Source: Ashinkailepas kermadecensis (Eukaryota > Arthropoda > Thecostraca > Neolepadidae). Taken from it: a stretch of 64,000 bases of DNA. The notes beneath the pieces were generated by a model. That model worked only from the letters and a program-made list of their open reading frames with translations, did not search any database and was not told the origin of the DNA. The stretch is from positions 767,001 through 831,000 of the forward strand of contig JAOTOM010005142.1 of NCBI GenBank assembly GCA_034440615.1, given 5' to 3'. A program made the translations under genes and the position numbers. Positions 34,896-46,965 of the stretch are shown here, piece by piece (position 1 is the first letter of the stretch; every line of letters starts with the position of its first letter).

Positions 34896-35582
34896 TCAAG
34901 CCGATTGAGCGCATATACCAAATGAGAATAGTTTTTTGGACGAGGTTATAGGCTAGCCAAGTACGTAGATTAAGAGAGGATTAATATCAGCATAATCAGT
35001 GGTCGATGGATTCTGCAGCTAGGTATCTTACGACGCAACCCGTCGACATGTTTCTGCTCTTGGCATAATCTTCCACCAGCGCAGTGAAGCAATGCAAGTG
35101 CAAACAGCGCAGTCTATGCATTGCAGCATGGCGCAATATTTCGCTGCCAACTGCAGATCTTCACAAGATGTGCCGAAACCAAATGAGAATTCAATGGCAC
35201 TTTCCGACTGCTGGAAATGCATGCCTGATTTACAGGTCACGATTCCGGCTTGCTTGGCTGACTACATTGAAGCAATGCTCATGTAGTCCAAGTAACGAAG
35301 CCAAGCCATGTGACATTAGACATGCAGATAAGCCGCATCTGCCTCATGCAGCGTGTGCATGTCCAGCACACATAACTGATCACATCGACCCAGTTCGATG
35401 CAGGCCGAGAAAGTTTTCCTGAGAAGCATTATGTTTGATGACTTCTGAAAGGCACGCAACTGTGAACGAATTATCTATGGTGTCCTATATCTGTACCTCG
35501 GACATTATGGACTCTGTCCTTTCGCCCAATTGTCACGGTCATATATCCGGATCATGCACAGGCTGAAGAACACATTGTGACA
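34896..35582. other. Unique stretch, no gene seen
   Basis: Overlapping short frames on both strands at 35030-35420. No recognised product. Confidence 0.4.
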
Positions 35583-35755
35583 CAGCTGGCAGCTGGCAGC
35601 ACCAACGACAGCACCAGCACCAACAGCTGGCAGCTGGCAGCACCAACGACAGCACCAGCACCAACAGCTGGCAGCACCAACGACAGCACCAGCACCAACA
35701 GCTGGCAGCACCAACGACAGCACCAGCACCAACAGCTGGCAGCTGGCAGCACAAA
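35583..35755. repeat. 34-bp minisatellite, about 5 copies, CAGCTG in each
   Basis: Units CAGCTGGCAGCACCAACGAC then AGCACCAGCACCAA, with an optional extra CAGCTGG step that gives longer units. Confidence 0.92.
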
Positions 35756-36185
35756 CGACACGGCTAGTCTCACTTTCTTTCCGGACCTTCTCTTTCAATG
35801 TGGCGTCTGCTGGTATGTTTGTCATGTCACCTCACTAGTCCTGCATTTCAATAGCCATTGTGTGAACTATGAATGGTAGACGTGTTATTCAAGCCGAGCG
35901 AGGTTAATCCCGAAGTAAAACTAATCGTCAGATGTGAATGTCGATGCACTGCGGGCACTGAGCTTTCTATTGCGCCAGCGAGCTGCACCATTAATCGACA
36001 AAGTTCACCTTCTGTCGCATCAGGCAGATTTATCCTCATCCTTGGCCGCTGACTACACCCACGTCAGTAAAGGGCTGTGTCTATACCTCATTCCCGGCTA
36101 TATTCGGTCAGCAAGGCCATACGGTTCTGCGCCCGGTATTCCCACCCGACAAGTACTGACCGCGGGATCCGTGGTCGGACCGTTC
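35756..36185. other. Unique spacer, no gene seen
   Basis: No gene or repeat recognised. Confidence 0.4.
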
Positions 36186-37552
36186 CCCCACTGTCTGGTG
36201 GGCACATGTCGGGCTCGTGACCCGTGGTGTCCACACTCAGCGGGAGCCTGCCCCGCCCAGTGTCGCACTGTCTGGTGGGCACATGTCGGGCTCTGACCCG
36301 TGGTGCCCACTCAGCGGGAGCCTCCCGCCCATGTACCACTGTTGGTGGGCACATGTCGGGCTCGACCCGTGGTGTCCACACTGCGGGAGCCCCCGCCAGT
36401 GTACACTGTCTGGTGGGCACATGTGGCTCGTGACCCGTGGTGTCCACACTGCGGAGCCTGCCCGCCAGTGTCCCGCCCAGTGTCACCACTGTCTGGTGGG
36501 CACATGTCGGGCTCGTGACCCGTGGTGTCCACACTCAGCGGGAGCCTGCCCCGCCCAGTGTCCCCGCCCAGTGTCACCACTGTCTGGTGGGCACATGTCG
36601 GGCTCGTGACCCGTGGTGTCCACACTCAGCGGGAGCCTGCCCCGCCCAGTGTCACCACTGTCTGGTGGGACATGTGGTCGTGACCCGTGGTGTCACACTC
36701 GCGGGGCCTGCCCCGCCCAGTGTCACCACTGTCTGGTGGGCACATGTCGGGCTCGTGACCCGTGGTGTCCACACTCAGCGGGGAGCCTGCCCCGCCCAGT
36801 GTCCCCGCCCAGTGTCACCACTGTCTGGTGGGCACATGTCGGGCTCGTGACCCGTGGTGTCCACACTCAGCGGGAGCCTGCCCCGCCCAGTGTCCCCGCC
36901 CAGTGTCACCACTGTCTGGTGGGCACATGTCGGGCTCGTGACCCGTGGTGTCCACACTCAGCGGGAGCCTGCCCCGCCCAGTGTCCCCGCCCAGTGTCAC
37001 CACTGTCTGGTGGGCACATGTCGGGCTCGTGACCCGTGGTGTCCACACTCAGCGGGAGCCTGCCCCGCCCAGTGTCCCCGCCCAGTGTCACCACTGTCTG
37101 GTGGGCACATGTCGGGCTCGTGACCCGTGGTGTCCACACTCAGCGGGAGCCTGCCCCGCCCAGTGTCCCCGCCCAGTGTCACCACTGTCTGGTGGGCACA
37201 TGTCGGGCTCGTGACCCGTGGTGTCCACACTCAGCGGGAGCCTGCCCCGCCCAGTGTCACCGCCCAGTGTCGCCACTGTCTGGTGGGCACATGTCGGGCT
37301 CGTGACCCGTGGTGTCCACACTCAGCGGGAGCCTGCCCCGCCCAGTGTCCCCGCCCAGTGTCCCCGCCCAGTGTCACCACTGTCTGGTGGGCACATGTCG
37401 GGCTCGTGACCCGTGGTGTCCACACTCAGCGGGAGCCTGCCCCGCCCAGTGTCACCGCCCAGTGTCACCACTGTCTGGTGGGCACATGTCGGGCTCGTGA
37501 CCCGTGGTGTCCACACTCAGCGGGAGCCTGCCCCGCCCAGTGTCACCAGCCA
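36186..37552. repeat. 91-bp minisatellite with nested 14-bp subrepeat, about 16 copies
   Basis: Units hold CACTGTCTGGTGGGCACATG, TCGGGCTCGTGACCCGTGG, TGTCCACACTCAGCGGGAGC and CTGCCCCGCCCAGTGTC. The 14-bp CCCGCCCAGTGTCA block is present one, two or three times, giving units of about 77, 91 or 105 bp. The middle (36730-37300) is nearly identical at 91 bp. The left third (36250-36480, 36655-36715) is peppered with single-base deletions. Confidence 0.95.
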
Positions 37553-37631
37553 CGCTCACTGTAAACACTGCCAGCGGCGCTACCAGCGGCCGGCGGCCCG
37601 GCTGGAGCCCAGCTGTGGTGGCCGTGCCCTG

Positions 37632-37960
37632 CCGGCTGGGAGGGCTGTGGCAGCCCCAGCTGACAGCTGCAGGGGACCACTGCTGACCAGGTCCATCTGA
37701 CCCCGCCGGCTGGGAGGGCTGTGGCAGCTCCAGCTGACAGCTGCAGGGGACCACTGCTGACCAGGTCCATCTGCCCGCCGGCCGGGAGGGCTGTGGCAGC
37801 CCCAGCTGACAGCTGCAGGGAACCACTGCTGACCAGGTCCATCTGACCCCGCCGGCTGGGAGGGCTGTGGCAGCCCCAGCTGACAGCTGCAGGGGACCAC
37901 TGCTGACCAGGTCCATCTGCCCGCCGGCCGGGAGGGCTGTGGCAGCTCCAGCTGCCCACT
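37632..37960. repeat. Two-step higher-order repeat (74 + 72 bp), about 4.4 units
   Basis: CCGGCYGGGAGG landmarks lie at 37632, 37706, 37778, 37852 and 37924, giving steps 74, 72, 74, 72. The two unit types differ at ATCTGACCCCG versus ATCTGCCCG and at GGCTGG versus GGCCGG. Each holds CAGCTGACAGCTGCAG. The alternation shows that amplification acted on a dimer. Confidence 0.93.
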
Positions 37961-38817
37961 GTTCAGCGCAGTCACAGTCGCCACGGGCAGTAGCTGTAAA
38001 CATGGTGAGGAATGGTGGTCGATGGCAACAAGTCGATAGTGGCTTGCTTGACTGGCGAATTTGAGTTGACTATCACAGCTACCCACTGCGAGGCTACCCC
38101 GGTACCGCTTCCTCCCCCCCCCCCTCCCCCGGTCGTATGGTGACATCAATGCCATGGGGGTTCCCAGTTGTGTAAAAACCACGGTTCTTTTTTGTTGTAT
38201 GCCTAATTGCCGTTCAATCCTGGTTTCTACTGTCGACTTTAATTTCAGCTTCGTATATAGCTTCAGTTTATTTCCATCCATGCTCGCATAGATTGATGTT
38301 GGGGACACCACGCCTGAGCAGGAACTGCTCCGATGAATTTGCAATGCATTAACGAGGGAATCTAAGATTAAAGGAGGCTATGGCCTGTTTGATGTATGTT
38401 TCGACTTTGTAATAGTTTTTCTACGACATTATCTTCAGTATGAATAGATGGCAGCAGGGATTGCCTAATCTAAGTTCACACACATACCTACTTCAGAGAG
38501 AAAAAGATTGCCTCGCCTGCTGTCAGCCAATAGCATCACGACGTGGTCATTTAGATGGTGCTGGTCGGAAAGGCCGTCTATTGATATAATCAAGTTGAAT
38601 TATTCACTCCGTAACAAGAAGACTCTAGGAAGCATCGTAGTGCTGAAGTCACGACTATGTCTGTAATGCACTGGTGTTTTTCAACACCAATTTGTATCGA
38701 AAGTTCGGATTGCCCTGCCCACAGAGACACCAGCTAGCCTGTAGTACAGTAGCCGGCATGAGGTGTCGTTTGGGGCGCTGAACGAGCGAGGGCAAGAGGC
38801 GAGCTATTGGGACTCCC
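37961..38817. other. Unique stretch, no gene seen
   Basis: Contains a C run with a few T (38111-38130). No recognised gene. Confidence 0.4.
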
Positions 38818-39115
38818 TATGATAATGGTGATAATGATGATACTGATAACTATGATGATAATGATGATACTGATGACTATGATGATAATGATGATGATAA
38901 TAATGACAAATCTGACAATGATGATAATGGTAATAATGGTGATAAAGGTCGTAATGGTGATAATGGTGATAATAGTGATAATAATGATAATGGTGATAAT
39001 GGTAACAATACTGATAATGGTGATAATTGTGATAATTGTGATGACGGTGATAATGGTGATAATGATGGGAATGGTGAGAATGGTGACATTGGTGATAATG
39101 GAGATAATGATGACA
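38818..39115. repeat. Imperfect GATAAT/GGTGATAAT simple repeat
   Basis: About 300 bp of GATAATGGT, GATGAT and GATAAT words, with strong purine bias on plus. Period is a multiple of 3, so Ile/Met-rich (plus) and His/Tyr- or Ser/Leu-rich (minus) frames open; they are not genes. Confidence 0.93.
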
Positions 39116-39511
39116 TTTGTGAAAGTAGCACAAACTTTAATGAACTATCTCCAATTGTTGCACTAGCATCAGTGTCCTGCGGGGCTACGGCCATCTACCT
39201 CACGTAGCTTCCTCGCCTAGGTTATTCCGATAAGCGCGGACACCTCCATCGGACTGATATTGGCAACGCGGTCACCTAGCCTCGGGGCAGACCGATGTGA
39301 CCATATGACTGGCGGCTGACTGGATAACCCTGAGACTGTGCCGACTGGGCCGGCTCTGGCTAAGTTCTGCCATGCAAACTTTTATTTGAGCAAACCAAAG
39401 TGTGTCGGTGAAAACATTGGGGCGGAAAGTGAAACTTAGAAGTCTAAATCTGACTGATGGAATTAGGAAACGAAGCGTCGCCAGGAAACAATGTCAGTGT
39501 TTCAAAAGCCC
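39116..39511. other. Unique spacer, no gene seen
   Basis: No gene or repeat recognised. Confidence 0.4.
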
Positions 39512-39830
39512 GATGGTGGTGCCAGGCCGGGCCGCTCAGATGACCCATTTGTCGTACATGGTGGTGCCAGGCCGGGCCGCTCAGATGACCCATTTGTCGT
39601 ACATGGTGGTGGGGCGGGCACCTTTTATATGGTGGGGCGGGGCGGGCGATTTGCATGGTGGTGCCGGGCCGGGCCGCTCAGATGACCCATTTGTCATACA
39701 TGGTGGTGCCGGGCCGGGCCGCTCAGATGACAGATTTGTCGTACATGGTGGTGCCGGGCCGGGCTGCTCAGATGTGGACAAATGGCTCATAATGACCCAT
39801 TTGTCGTACATGCATGGGAGTGCACTGGTT
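39512..39830. repeat. 45-bp minisatellite, about 6 copies, one rearranged
   Basis: Units combine CAGATGACCCATTTGTCGTA, CATGGTGGTGCC and GGCCGGGCCGCT. Around 39610-39655 units are partly replaced by GGGGCGGGC-rich sequence. The last unit is split by TGGACAAATGGCTCATA. Confidence 0.9.
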
Positions 39831-40425
<595 letters not shown>

Positions 40426-40689
40426 ACCTATGATTAGCTCCCGTATATTTCTTAAAAGCTCCATCAGTACTGCTATGTGCATCACTGACATGCATCCCAT
40501 GAAATGTGAGTCGCATGTGAAGGCCATCATCCCTCCATTTCTCCACTCGCGGATCCAGGAATGTCTAACTGACGAGAGCACAAGCGTGCATTGCATGCGG
40601 TCACTGACAACAGCTTGTTGTTAAGTCGTAAATTGATCAGCGTTCCGTCTGGTCATTGCACGAATAGCCGGCTAGCCACGGATTGGCGT

Positions 40690-42392
40690 GTCGACAGCTG
40701 ACTGTTGGCCTCTGACGGTGCCACAGCCCGGCCAGTGTGCCCCATGCGCCTGCCTGGTGACTCAGGCCGTCGACAGCTGACTGTTGACCTCTGACGGTGC
40801 CACAGCCCGGCTGCCGGCCAGTGTGCCCCATGCGCCTGCCTGGTGACTCAGGCCGTCGACAGCTGACTGTTGACCTCTGACGATGCCACAGCCCGGCCAG
40901 TGTGCCCCATGCGCCTGCCTGGTGACTCAGGCCGTCGACAGCTGACTGTTGACCTCTGACGGTGTCACAGCCCGGCCAGTGTGCCCCATGCGCCTGCCTG
41001 GTGACTCAGGCCGTCGACAGCTGACTGTTGACCTCTGACGGTGCCACAGCCCGGCCAGTGTGCCCCATGCGCCTGCCTGGTGACTCAGGCCGTCGACAGC
41101 TGACTGTTGACCTCTGACGGTGCCACAGCCCGGCTGCCGGCCAGTGTGCCCCATGCGCCTGCCTGGTGACTCAGGCCGTCGACAGCTGACTGTTGACCTC
41201 TGACGGTGTCACAGCCCGGCCAGTGTGCCCCATGCGCCTGCCTGGTGACTCAGGCCGTCGACAGCTGACTGTTGACCTCGATTAGGCCGTCGACAGCTGA
41301 CTGTTGACCTCTGACGGTGCCACAGCCCGGCCAGTGTGCCCCATGCGCCTGCCTGGTGACTCAGGCCGTCGACAGCTGACTGTTGACCTCTGACGGTGCC
41401 ACAGCCCGGCCAGTGTGCCCCATGCGCCTGCCTGGTGACTCAGGCCGTCGACAGCTGACTGTTGACCTCTGACGGTGCCACAGCCCGGCAGTGTGCCCCA
41501 TGCGCCTGCTGACTCAGGCCGTCGACAGCTGACTGTTGACCTCTGACGGTGCCACAGCCCGGCCAGTGTGCCCCATGCGCCTGCCTGGTGACTCAGGCCG
41601 TCGACAGCTGACTGTTGACCTCTGACGGTGCCACAGCCCGGCCAGTGTGCCCCATGCGCCTGCCTGGTGACTCAGGCCGTCGACAGCTGACTGTTGACCT
41701 CTGACGGTGCCACAGCCCGGCCAGTGTGCCCCATGCGCCTGCCTGGTGACTCAGGCCGTCGACAGCTGACTGTTGACCTCTGACGGTGCCACAGCCCGGC
41801 CAGTGTGCCCCATGCGCCTGCCTGGTGACTCAGGCCGTCGACAGCTGACTGTTGACCTCTGACGGTGCCACAGCCCGGCCAGTGTGCCCCATGCGCCTGC
41901 CTGGTGACTCAGGCCGTCGACAGCTGACTGTTGACCTCTGACGGTGCCACAGCCCGGCCAGTGTGCCCCATGCGCCTGCCTGGTGACTCAGGCCGTCGAC
42001 AGCTGACTGTTGACCTCTGACGGTGCCACAGCCCGGCTGCCGGCCAGTGTGCCCCATGCGCCTGCCTGGTGACTCAGGCCGTCGACAGCTGACTGTTGAC
42101 CTCTGACGGTGCCACAGCCCGGCCAGTGTGCCCCATGCGCCTGCCTGGTGACTCAGGCCGTCGACAGCTGACTGTTGACCTCTGACGGTGCCACAGCCCG
42201 GCCAGTGTGCCCCATGCGCCTGCCTGGTGACTCAGGCCGTCGACAGCTGACTGTTGACCTCTGACGGTGCCACAGCCCGGCCAGTGTGCCCCATGCGCCT
42301 GCCTGGTGACTCAGGCCGTCGACAGCTGACTGTTGACCTCTGACGGTGCCACAGCCCGGCCAGTGTGCCCCATGCGCCTGCCTGGTGACTCA
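40690..42392. repeat. 79-bp minisatellite, about 21 copies, with TGACTCA and GTCGAC
   Basis: Units read GCCGTCGACAGCTGACTGTT, GACCTCTGACGGTGCCACAG, CCCGGCCAGTGTGCCCCATG, CGCCTGCCTGGTGACTCAG. A 7-bp CTGCCGG insertion marks a few units (about 40810, 41130, 42035). One truncated copy lies at 41278-41290, and small deletions near 41487-41512. Nearly every unit has TGACTCA, CAGCTG and the palindrome GTCGAC. Copies are nearly identical. Confidence 0.96.
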
Positions 42393-43327
42393 GGCCGACG
42401 GCGGAAATTGAATGTGCAATTTGGCCGCCACACGGCATTTTGACCTGTCATGCGAGCAGTACGCGGTGATGACACACGTAGTCTGGTTAATTCAGCGACA
42501 GGACAAACCAGTGGCTGAAAGCTTTCCAGCCGAGAGAGAACAAAAGGTCACCGCTATGCGAACCGCTGCAGACACACCTGCACGTGAGTAATGTGGAACA
42601 GCACCTGCAGAGGGCCCACTCTCGGAAAGGAACTAACGGGTACGGTGGTACCCGTTAGGCGTAGAGCCAATGCCGTTGTGTTTTCGATGCATGATCTATA
42701 GAACACGGAGACTTTCTGGTGGCCTGGGAAAATCACCTTCTAGTCAACTGGATGCATTAATTTCTAATGGGCAGAGGTAGTCATTTTCCAGCCAGATCAT
42801 CCCAGGCCACAGTATATGCCAACGCAAGGTTATAATTTCATCGTTGATGATAATCTGAAATCGATCCCAACATGTTCACTAGCATGCTGATTCGTTGACG
42901 AGTTTCAGTATGACATGCCATATTTCCGGCGTCACTTGTCAGAATTAGCCTAGCACAGACTGCCAGTTTTCGCCACATGCCGTGCGCCAGTTGGGCAGGG
43001 CGATACGGCTCTGCTGCTTCACATGCTACTGCCGCAGCCTCAGCTGCAACGGCAGCCTAACTGGCAGCCTTGCATCGATTTTCAGTCGGCAAAGCCAACT
43101 GGGTCATGGTGCATGGCCACCGATTGGAGTCATGATTTATAAATCAGCTGAGCTGTGGAGCTGAATCAATGAGCTGCTGGCAAATTTAACTGCCCTTATC
43201 GGCACGAGTTCCGACTGTCTGCTGATAGTCATCAGTGCTGTTGGTGACAGCCCAGGCGCTTGGAAACGTCCAGATAAAACAAACATCCAGACAAACAGAG
43301 AAGAGCCGTGTAGTGCATTAGTAGGGG
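42393..43327. other. Unique stretch, no gene seen
   Basis: Apart from the hairpin listed separately, no gene or repeat recognised. Confidence 0.4.
42633..42658. other. Perfect hairpin, 11-bp stem and 4-base loop
   Basis: CTAACGGGTAC and GTACCCGTTAG are exact reverse complements around GGTG. The tight loop would fold well in RNA or single-stranded DNA. It lacks a following T run, and nothing ties it to transcription. Confidence 0.9.
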
Positions 43328-43400
43328 CTGGGATGTCCGTGCTATTGTGTGGTCTCAGACCTGGGATGTCCGTGCTATTGTGTGGTCTCAGATCTGGAAT
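43328..43400. repeat. 38-bp direct duplication
   Basis: CTGGGATGTCCGTGCTATTG, then TGTGGTCTCAGA, occurs twice in direct succession. Confidence 0.9.
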
Positions 43401-43602
43401 CTGGGTGACGTGACATCAGAAAATGTTCCTTTTTTGTAGTGGTCGAACGTGGCTGAGCAGTGTTGCGATGTCCTTCAGTGTCGGTCTGTGCCAGGCCGAC
43501 GCGGCCCGTTCCCACCGCATTGTGTTGCGCTGTTCTCCGTCGGTGTCCACCGCGATGTTAAACTGCCAATATCATCAAATAAATCCGCCACAACAACACA
43601 CA

Positions 43603-43775
43603 TAATAATGTAGCGGAAGTATGAGGCCGTGGCCGGCGTCATGCCATAATGTAACGGAAATATAGCGCCGTGGCTGGCGTCATGCCATAATGTAGCGGAA
43701 ATATTACCCCTTGGTCGGCGTCATGTCATAATGTAGCGGAAATATTACACCTTGGCCGGCGTCATGCCATAATGA
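43603..43775. repeat. 41-bp tandem repeat, about 4 copies
   Basis: Units CATAATGTAGCGGAAATATT or close, followed by CCTTGGCCGGCGTCATGC. CATAATGTA landmarks step by 41 bp. Confidence 0.92.
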
Positions 43776-44302
43776 CGCTATCAATTCAATTATGCTTTCA
43801 TGACTGGGGTCGGACACCGATGCACATGTTGCACGTGCACGTGGCCTGCTAAATAGATGAGATCCAACAGTACGTTAGGCAAATCAAAGCCATGTATTAA
43901 TTAACTGTCCCACTGCCGAGTTCAATTCCAATTCACAGTGCAGTTAAACGACATGCAGTGCAGTCCAAGGGAAGGAGGCGAAAGCGACGCACCGCTATCA
44001 GAGAGGATGGAATGTATTTTTGTTTGCTGTTGTTTATTTGGGTGAAGTGATAAAAACTTACACATTGCACAGAGCTATTTCATCCCTGTATTTGATTTTA
44101 CCTAATCTACTTAATTTGGAGACTTAAAATTGGTAGTGCTATGGAGGACATAAATAGACTGGTAAGAGAAGCAGTGACGACATGTGAAAGGGAGCTATGG
44201 AACGAGAAGAACGATTTGAAAGGGAAAATCACCAAAAATGAACGGTGAGTTGAAGCGATTGCAGGAGGATATATTAAGAAAAGCAAGATGTTCAACTGGA
44301 GG
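43776..44302. other. Unique stretch with a small coding-like frame ending at a donor-like site
   Basis: At 44141-44245 a short frame on plus encodes a charged, helix-like 35-residue peptide (begins MEDINRLVREAVTTC). The last codon overlaps GTGAGT (44245-44250), which matches the 5' splice-site consensus; the frame is open upstream to 44096. I recognise no family, and a single short frame is weak evidence for an exon. Confidence 0.15.
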
Positions 44303-44760
44303 CAATGGCGTAGCCAAAGGAGGAAAAGGAACAGCCGCCCCTTGGAGGGTTCGAGGGAGCCCTGCAGGCGTCGGGGCAGTGGGTGGGGACAAAGGTCCCC
44401 TGGCCGACGTAAAGGCCCCTGGACCGACGAAAAGGACCTCGGCTGAAGGGAGGGTCCCGGGTCGATGAAGAAGGTCCCAAGTCGACGGAGAATGCCTACG
44501 GGCAGATAACGACGGCCCTGGGCTGCTAAAGAGCAGTGGCGTAACCAAGGGATGAAGGGATAACCGCATTTTCCTTTGACAACCTGGCGAGTCTGTGGGG
44601 GCTGTCCAGGCGACCGTTTTGAGGGACCCGCGAGAGCCCCTTGAGACGTAAAGACAGAGACATTCCAGAGAATAATTAAAATGCGCATGTGTGGAAAGGG
44701 CTCTTGAGACATGAAGACGTCCACCCTGAGGGCTAGCAAGGGCCGTGAAGACAAAAAAGG
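44303..44760 (+). mobile_element. Two CAGTGGCGTA-type termini with decayed repeat units
   Basis: CAATGGCGTAGCC at 44303 and CAGTGGCGTAACC at 44533 are each followed by CAAGG/CAAAGG and G-rich sequence. Between them run decayed units of about 28-30 bp (AAAGGTCCCCTGGCCGACG, AAAGGCCCCTGGACCGACG, GAAGGTCCCAAGTCGACGG). This copies the terminus-plus-decayed-array layout of 1-2161 with a different unit. Two overlapping minus-strand frames of about 270 codons cross the region in different phases and look non-coding. Confidence 0.45.
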
Positions 44761-44769
44761 TCCGCCTGG

Positions 44770-44825
44770 GAGCCGGAATGGCCAATAGCCATTCCGGCTC
44801 CGGCTGACATGGCCATTGGCCATGT
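44770..44825. other. Twin adjacent perfect palindromes
   Basis: The first has arms GAGCCGGAATGGC (44770-44782) and GCCATTCCGGCTC (44788-44800) around CAATA. The second has arms ACATGGCCA (44807-44815) and TGGCCATGT (44817-44825) around one T. Both arms are exact, and the palindromes share the core ATGGCCA. Confidence 0.92.
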
Positions 44826-46321
44826 ATCTCCAAGATCTCTTGCAGTTTGCGAGATCTAAAAGGGCCGCGGAAAGGCCCGATGGGACCCTGCAAGCCTGGC
44901 GCGTATCGTGGGAGCCTGAGGAACCCAAAAATTCGCATAAGACACAAAAATATCACATAAAACGTCATAGGCTCCAAGCATACCATCATACTCGTTATTT
45001 TTCACAAAAGTGGCTTCTGGCGGCACATGAAACAATCGATTTTGAACTATTATGGTAACCAGCCCTGTCTCGGCGGTCTTTTTACGCCCCCCCTCTGAGG
45101 TTTTCGGCAGATAATGAGAGAAAAAAACGGCGCGCGGCAGGGCACCGAAATTTTGCACATCTTTTTCCACCTCAATTTGGCATGTTGTGTGAACATTTTG
45201 AGGTCAGGTTATTTACGGTGAACAAGGTATTGAAGGTTAAGCAAGGTCACCTCCGAAAAAGTTCAACCAGTCGTCATGCTTTAACGGATAAAGATATTTG
45301 AATGAAACTTTCAGCGTTTACTTATCTTTAGGGATGCAATGAAACGCATCAGAGGAATTCGTGATTTTTTTCCGTTTTTGATCACGTATTGGTTTTGCAT
45401 ATTTGCATATTTGCCCATTAGGGCTAAAATCGATGATTCTGGTTAAAGCAAGCATTTTTTATCAGGGTAAGTTGACTTCAAGCAACGCTTTGCGGTTCGC
45501 TCTACGCACCAGAAAAATAACAAAATAGGACAATTGAAAACTCAACATTTTGAAAAGAAAATATTTTTTTTTTTTTTTTGGGTGGGCAAAAAATATTAGG
45601 GTTATGGTCGATTTCGCCTTCCTTTTCTGATTCCAAGTAATGTTTCTTTTTAAATTGTCCTACAAAATGAACGCCCCAGGGCCAAAATATGATGTCAGTC
45701 GTGATCACATAGATCCCCCTTGTGACATCACTTTTTGGGGATACAATTTTGTGGTTGGATTCGGAGCCTACTTGTCGAGCGCTTTCCGATGACACCTTCG
45801 TTTTCGTGCGACGCTTAGTTTGGAGATTAGAGGGGGCATGTATCAGCCCCCCCCCCCCCACCGAGACGGGGTGTGAAGATCGGACCGAAAAGAGGGTTAA
45901 GTATATTGTGAAAACTGCAAAAATCAGTGCAGTAATTCCTGACAGTTTTGAAAAATGGGGAGGGAAGGGGGCACACCTTGGGAAAATCATGCCTTCGTCA
46001 CAGACTCGGCCACACCAACTTTGAAAACGATTATCCATCCATGTCTACGAAAATACTACTACTACACGTAAAATACAACTACTACTAAGCAGGTGAAGGT
46101 TCTTGGTGACTTCTCAGAGAAAAACCTGATAGCCAACTACTGCAAAAAAAAATGGAAGCATCATGGCAAGTAAAACCAAGAACCAAAAATACACTGACAT
46201 CCACCCCAACATGACCAGGAAGAAAATCTCCCAGGGAACAGAACATGTCACCTTTTAGCTGTACCTTAAAAGGTAGTACCTTTTAAACCTGACTCAGTCG
46301 CCAACAGTCCCGTAGGTCGGA
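44826..46321. other. Unique stretch, no gene seen
   Basis: Has TTTGCATAT repeated (45395-45415), a T run (45566-45579) and a C run (45848-45860). A 178-codon minus frame across 45502-46038 depends on these runs (poly-Lys from the T run) and matches nothing I recognise. Confidence 0.4.
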
Positions 46322-46965
46322 GGTCATGTCAGCTGCACATGTGACTGACAACATGTCAGTTGCACACGTGACAAACACGTCACCTACATATGTGACAAAC
46401 ATGTCACCTACATATGTGACAGACATGTCACCTACATATGTGACAGACATGTGAGCTGCCCATGTAGCAGACGACATGTCAGCTGCACATGTGACATACG
46501 ACATGTCAGCTGCACATGTGACAGGCATGACAGCTGCACATGTGACAGGCATGTCACCTGCACATGTGACAGACGACATGTCAGCTGCATATGTGACACT
46601 ACATGCAAGCTGCACACGTGACAGGCATGTCACCTACACATGTGACAGACGACATGTCAGCTGCACATGTGGCATGCGATATGTCAGCTGCACATGCGAC
46701 ATACGACATGTCAGCTGCACACACGTGACAGACATGTCGCCGGTACATGTGAAAGACATGTACCTGTACATGTAAAGACATGTCAGCTGAATATGTGACA
46801 TACGACATGTTAGCTGCACACGTGACAGGCATGTCAGCTGCACATGTGACAAACATGTCAACTACACATGTAACATATGACATGTCACCTGCACATATGA
46901 CATACATGTCAGCTGCACATGTGACAGACATGTCAATTGCACATGTAGCATACGACATGTCAGAC
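46322..46965. repeat. 24/27-bp tandem repeat of dyad-symmetric units, about 25 copies
   Basis: Units are GACATGTCAGCTGCACATGT then GACA, with an optional extra ACG-type triplet. They are studded with ACATGT, CAGCTG, CACATGTG and ACATATGT palindromes. Because lengths are 24 or 27 bp, an 8- or 9-residue repeat (VTCAADMS-like) stays open on minus over long stretches, but the frame breaks near 46600. Substitution between copies is moderate. Confidence 0.92.

Noticed and set aside
44107..44989. Two overlapping minus frames of 273 and 264 codons
   Set aside because: They cover the same transposon-like decayed repeat and palindromes in different phases; composition follows the repeats.
45502..46038. 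178-codon minus frame as a membrane protein gene
   Set aside because: It reads through a homopolymer T run as poly-Lys and a C run as poly-Gly; no recognised domain and no supporting context.
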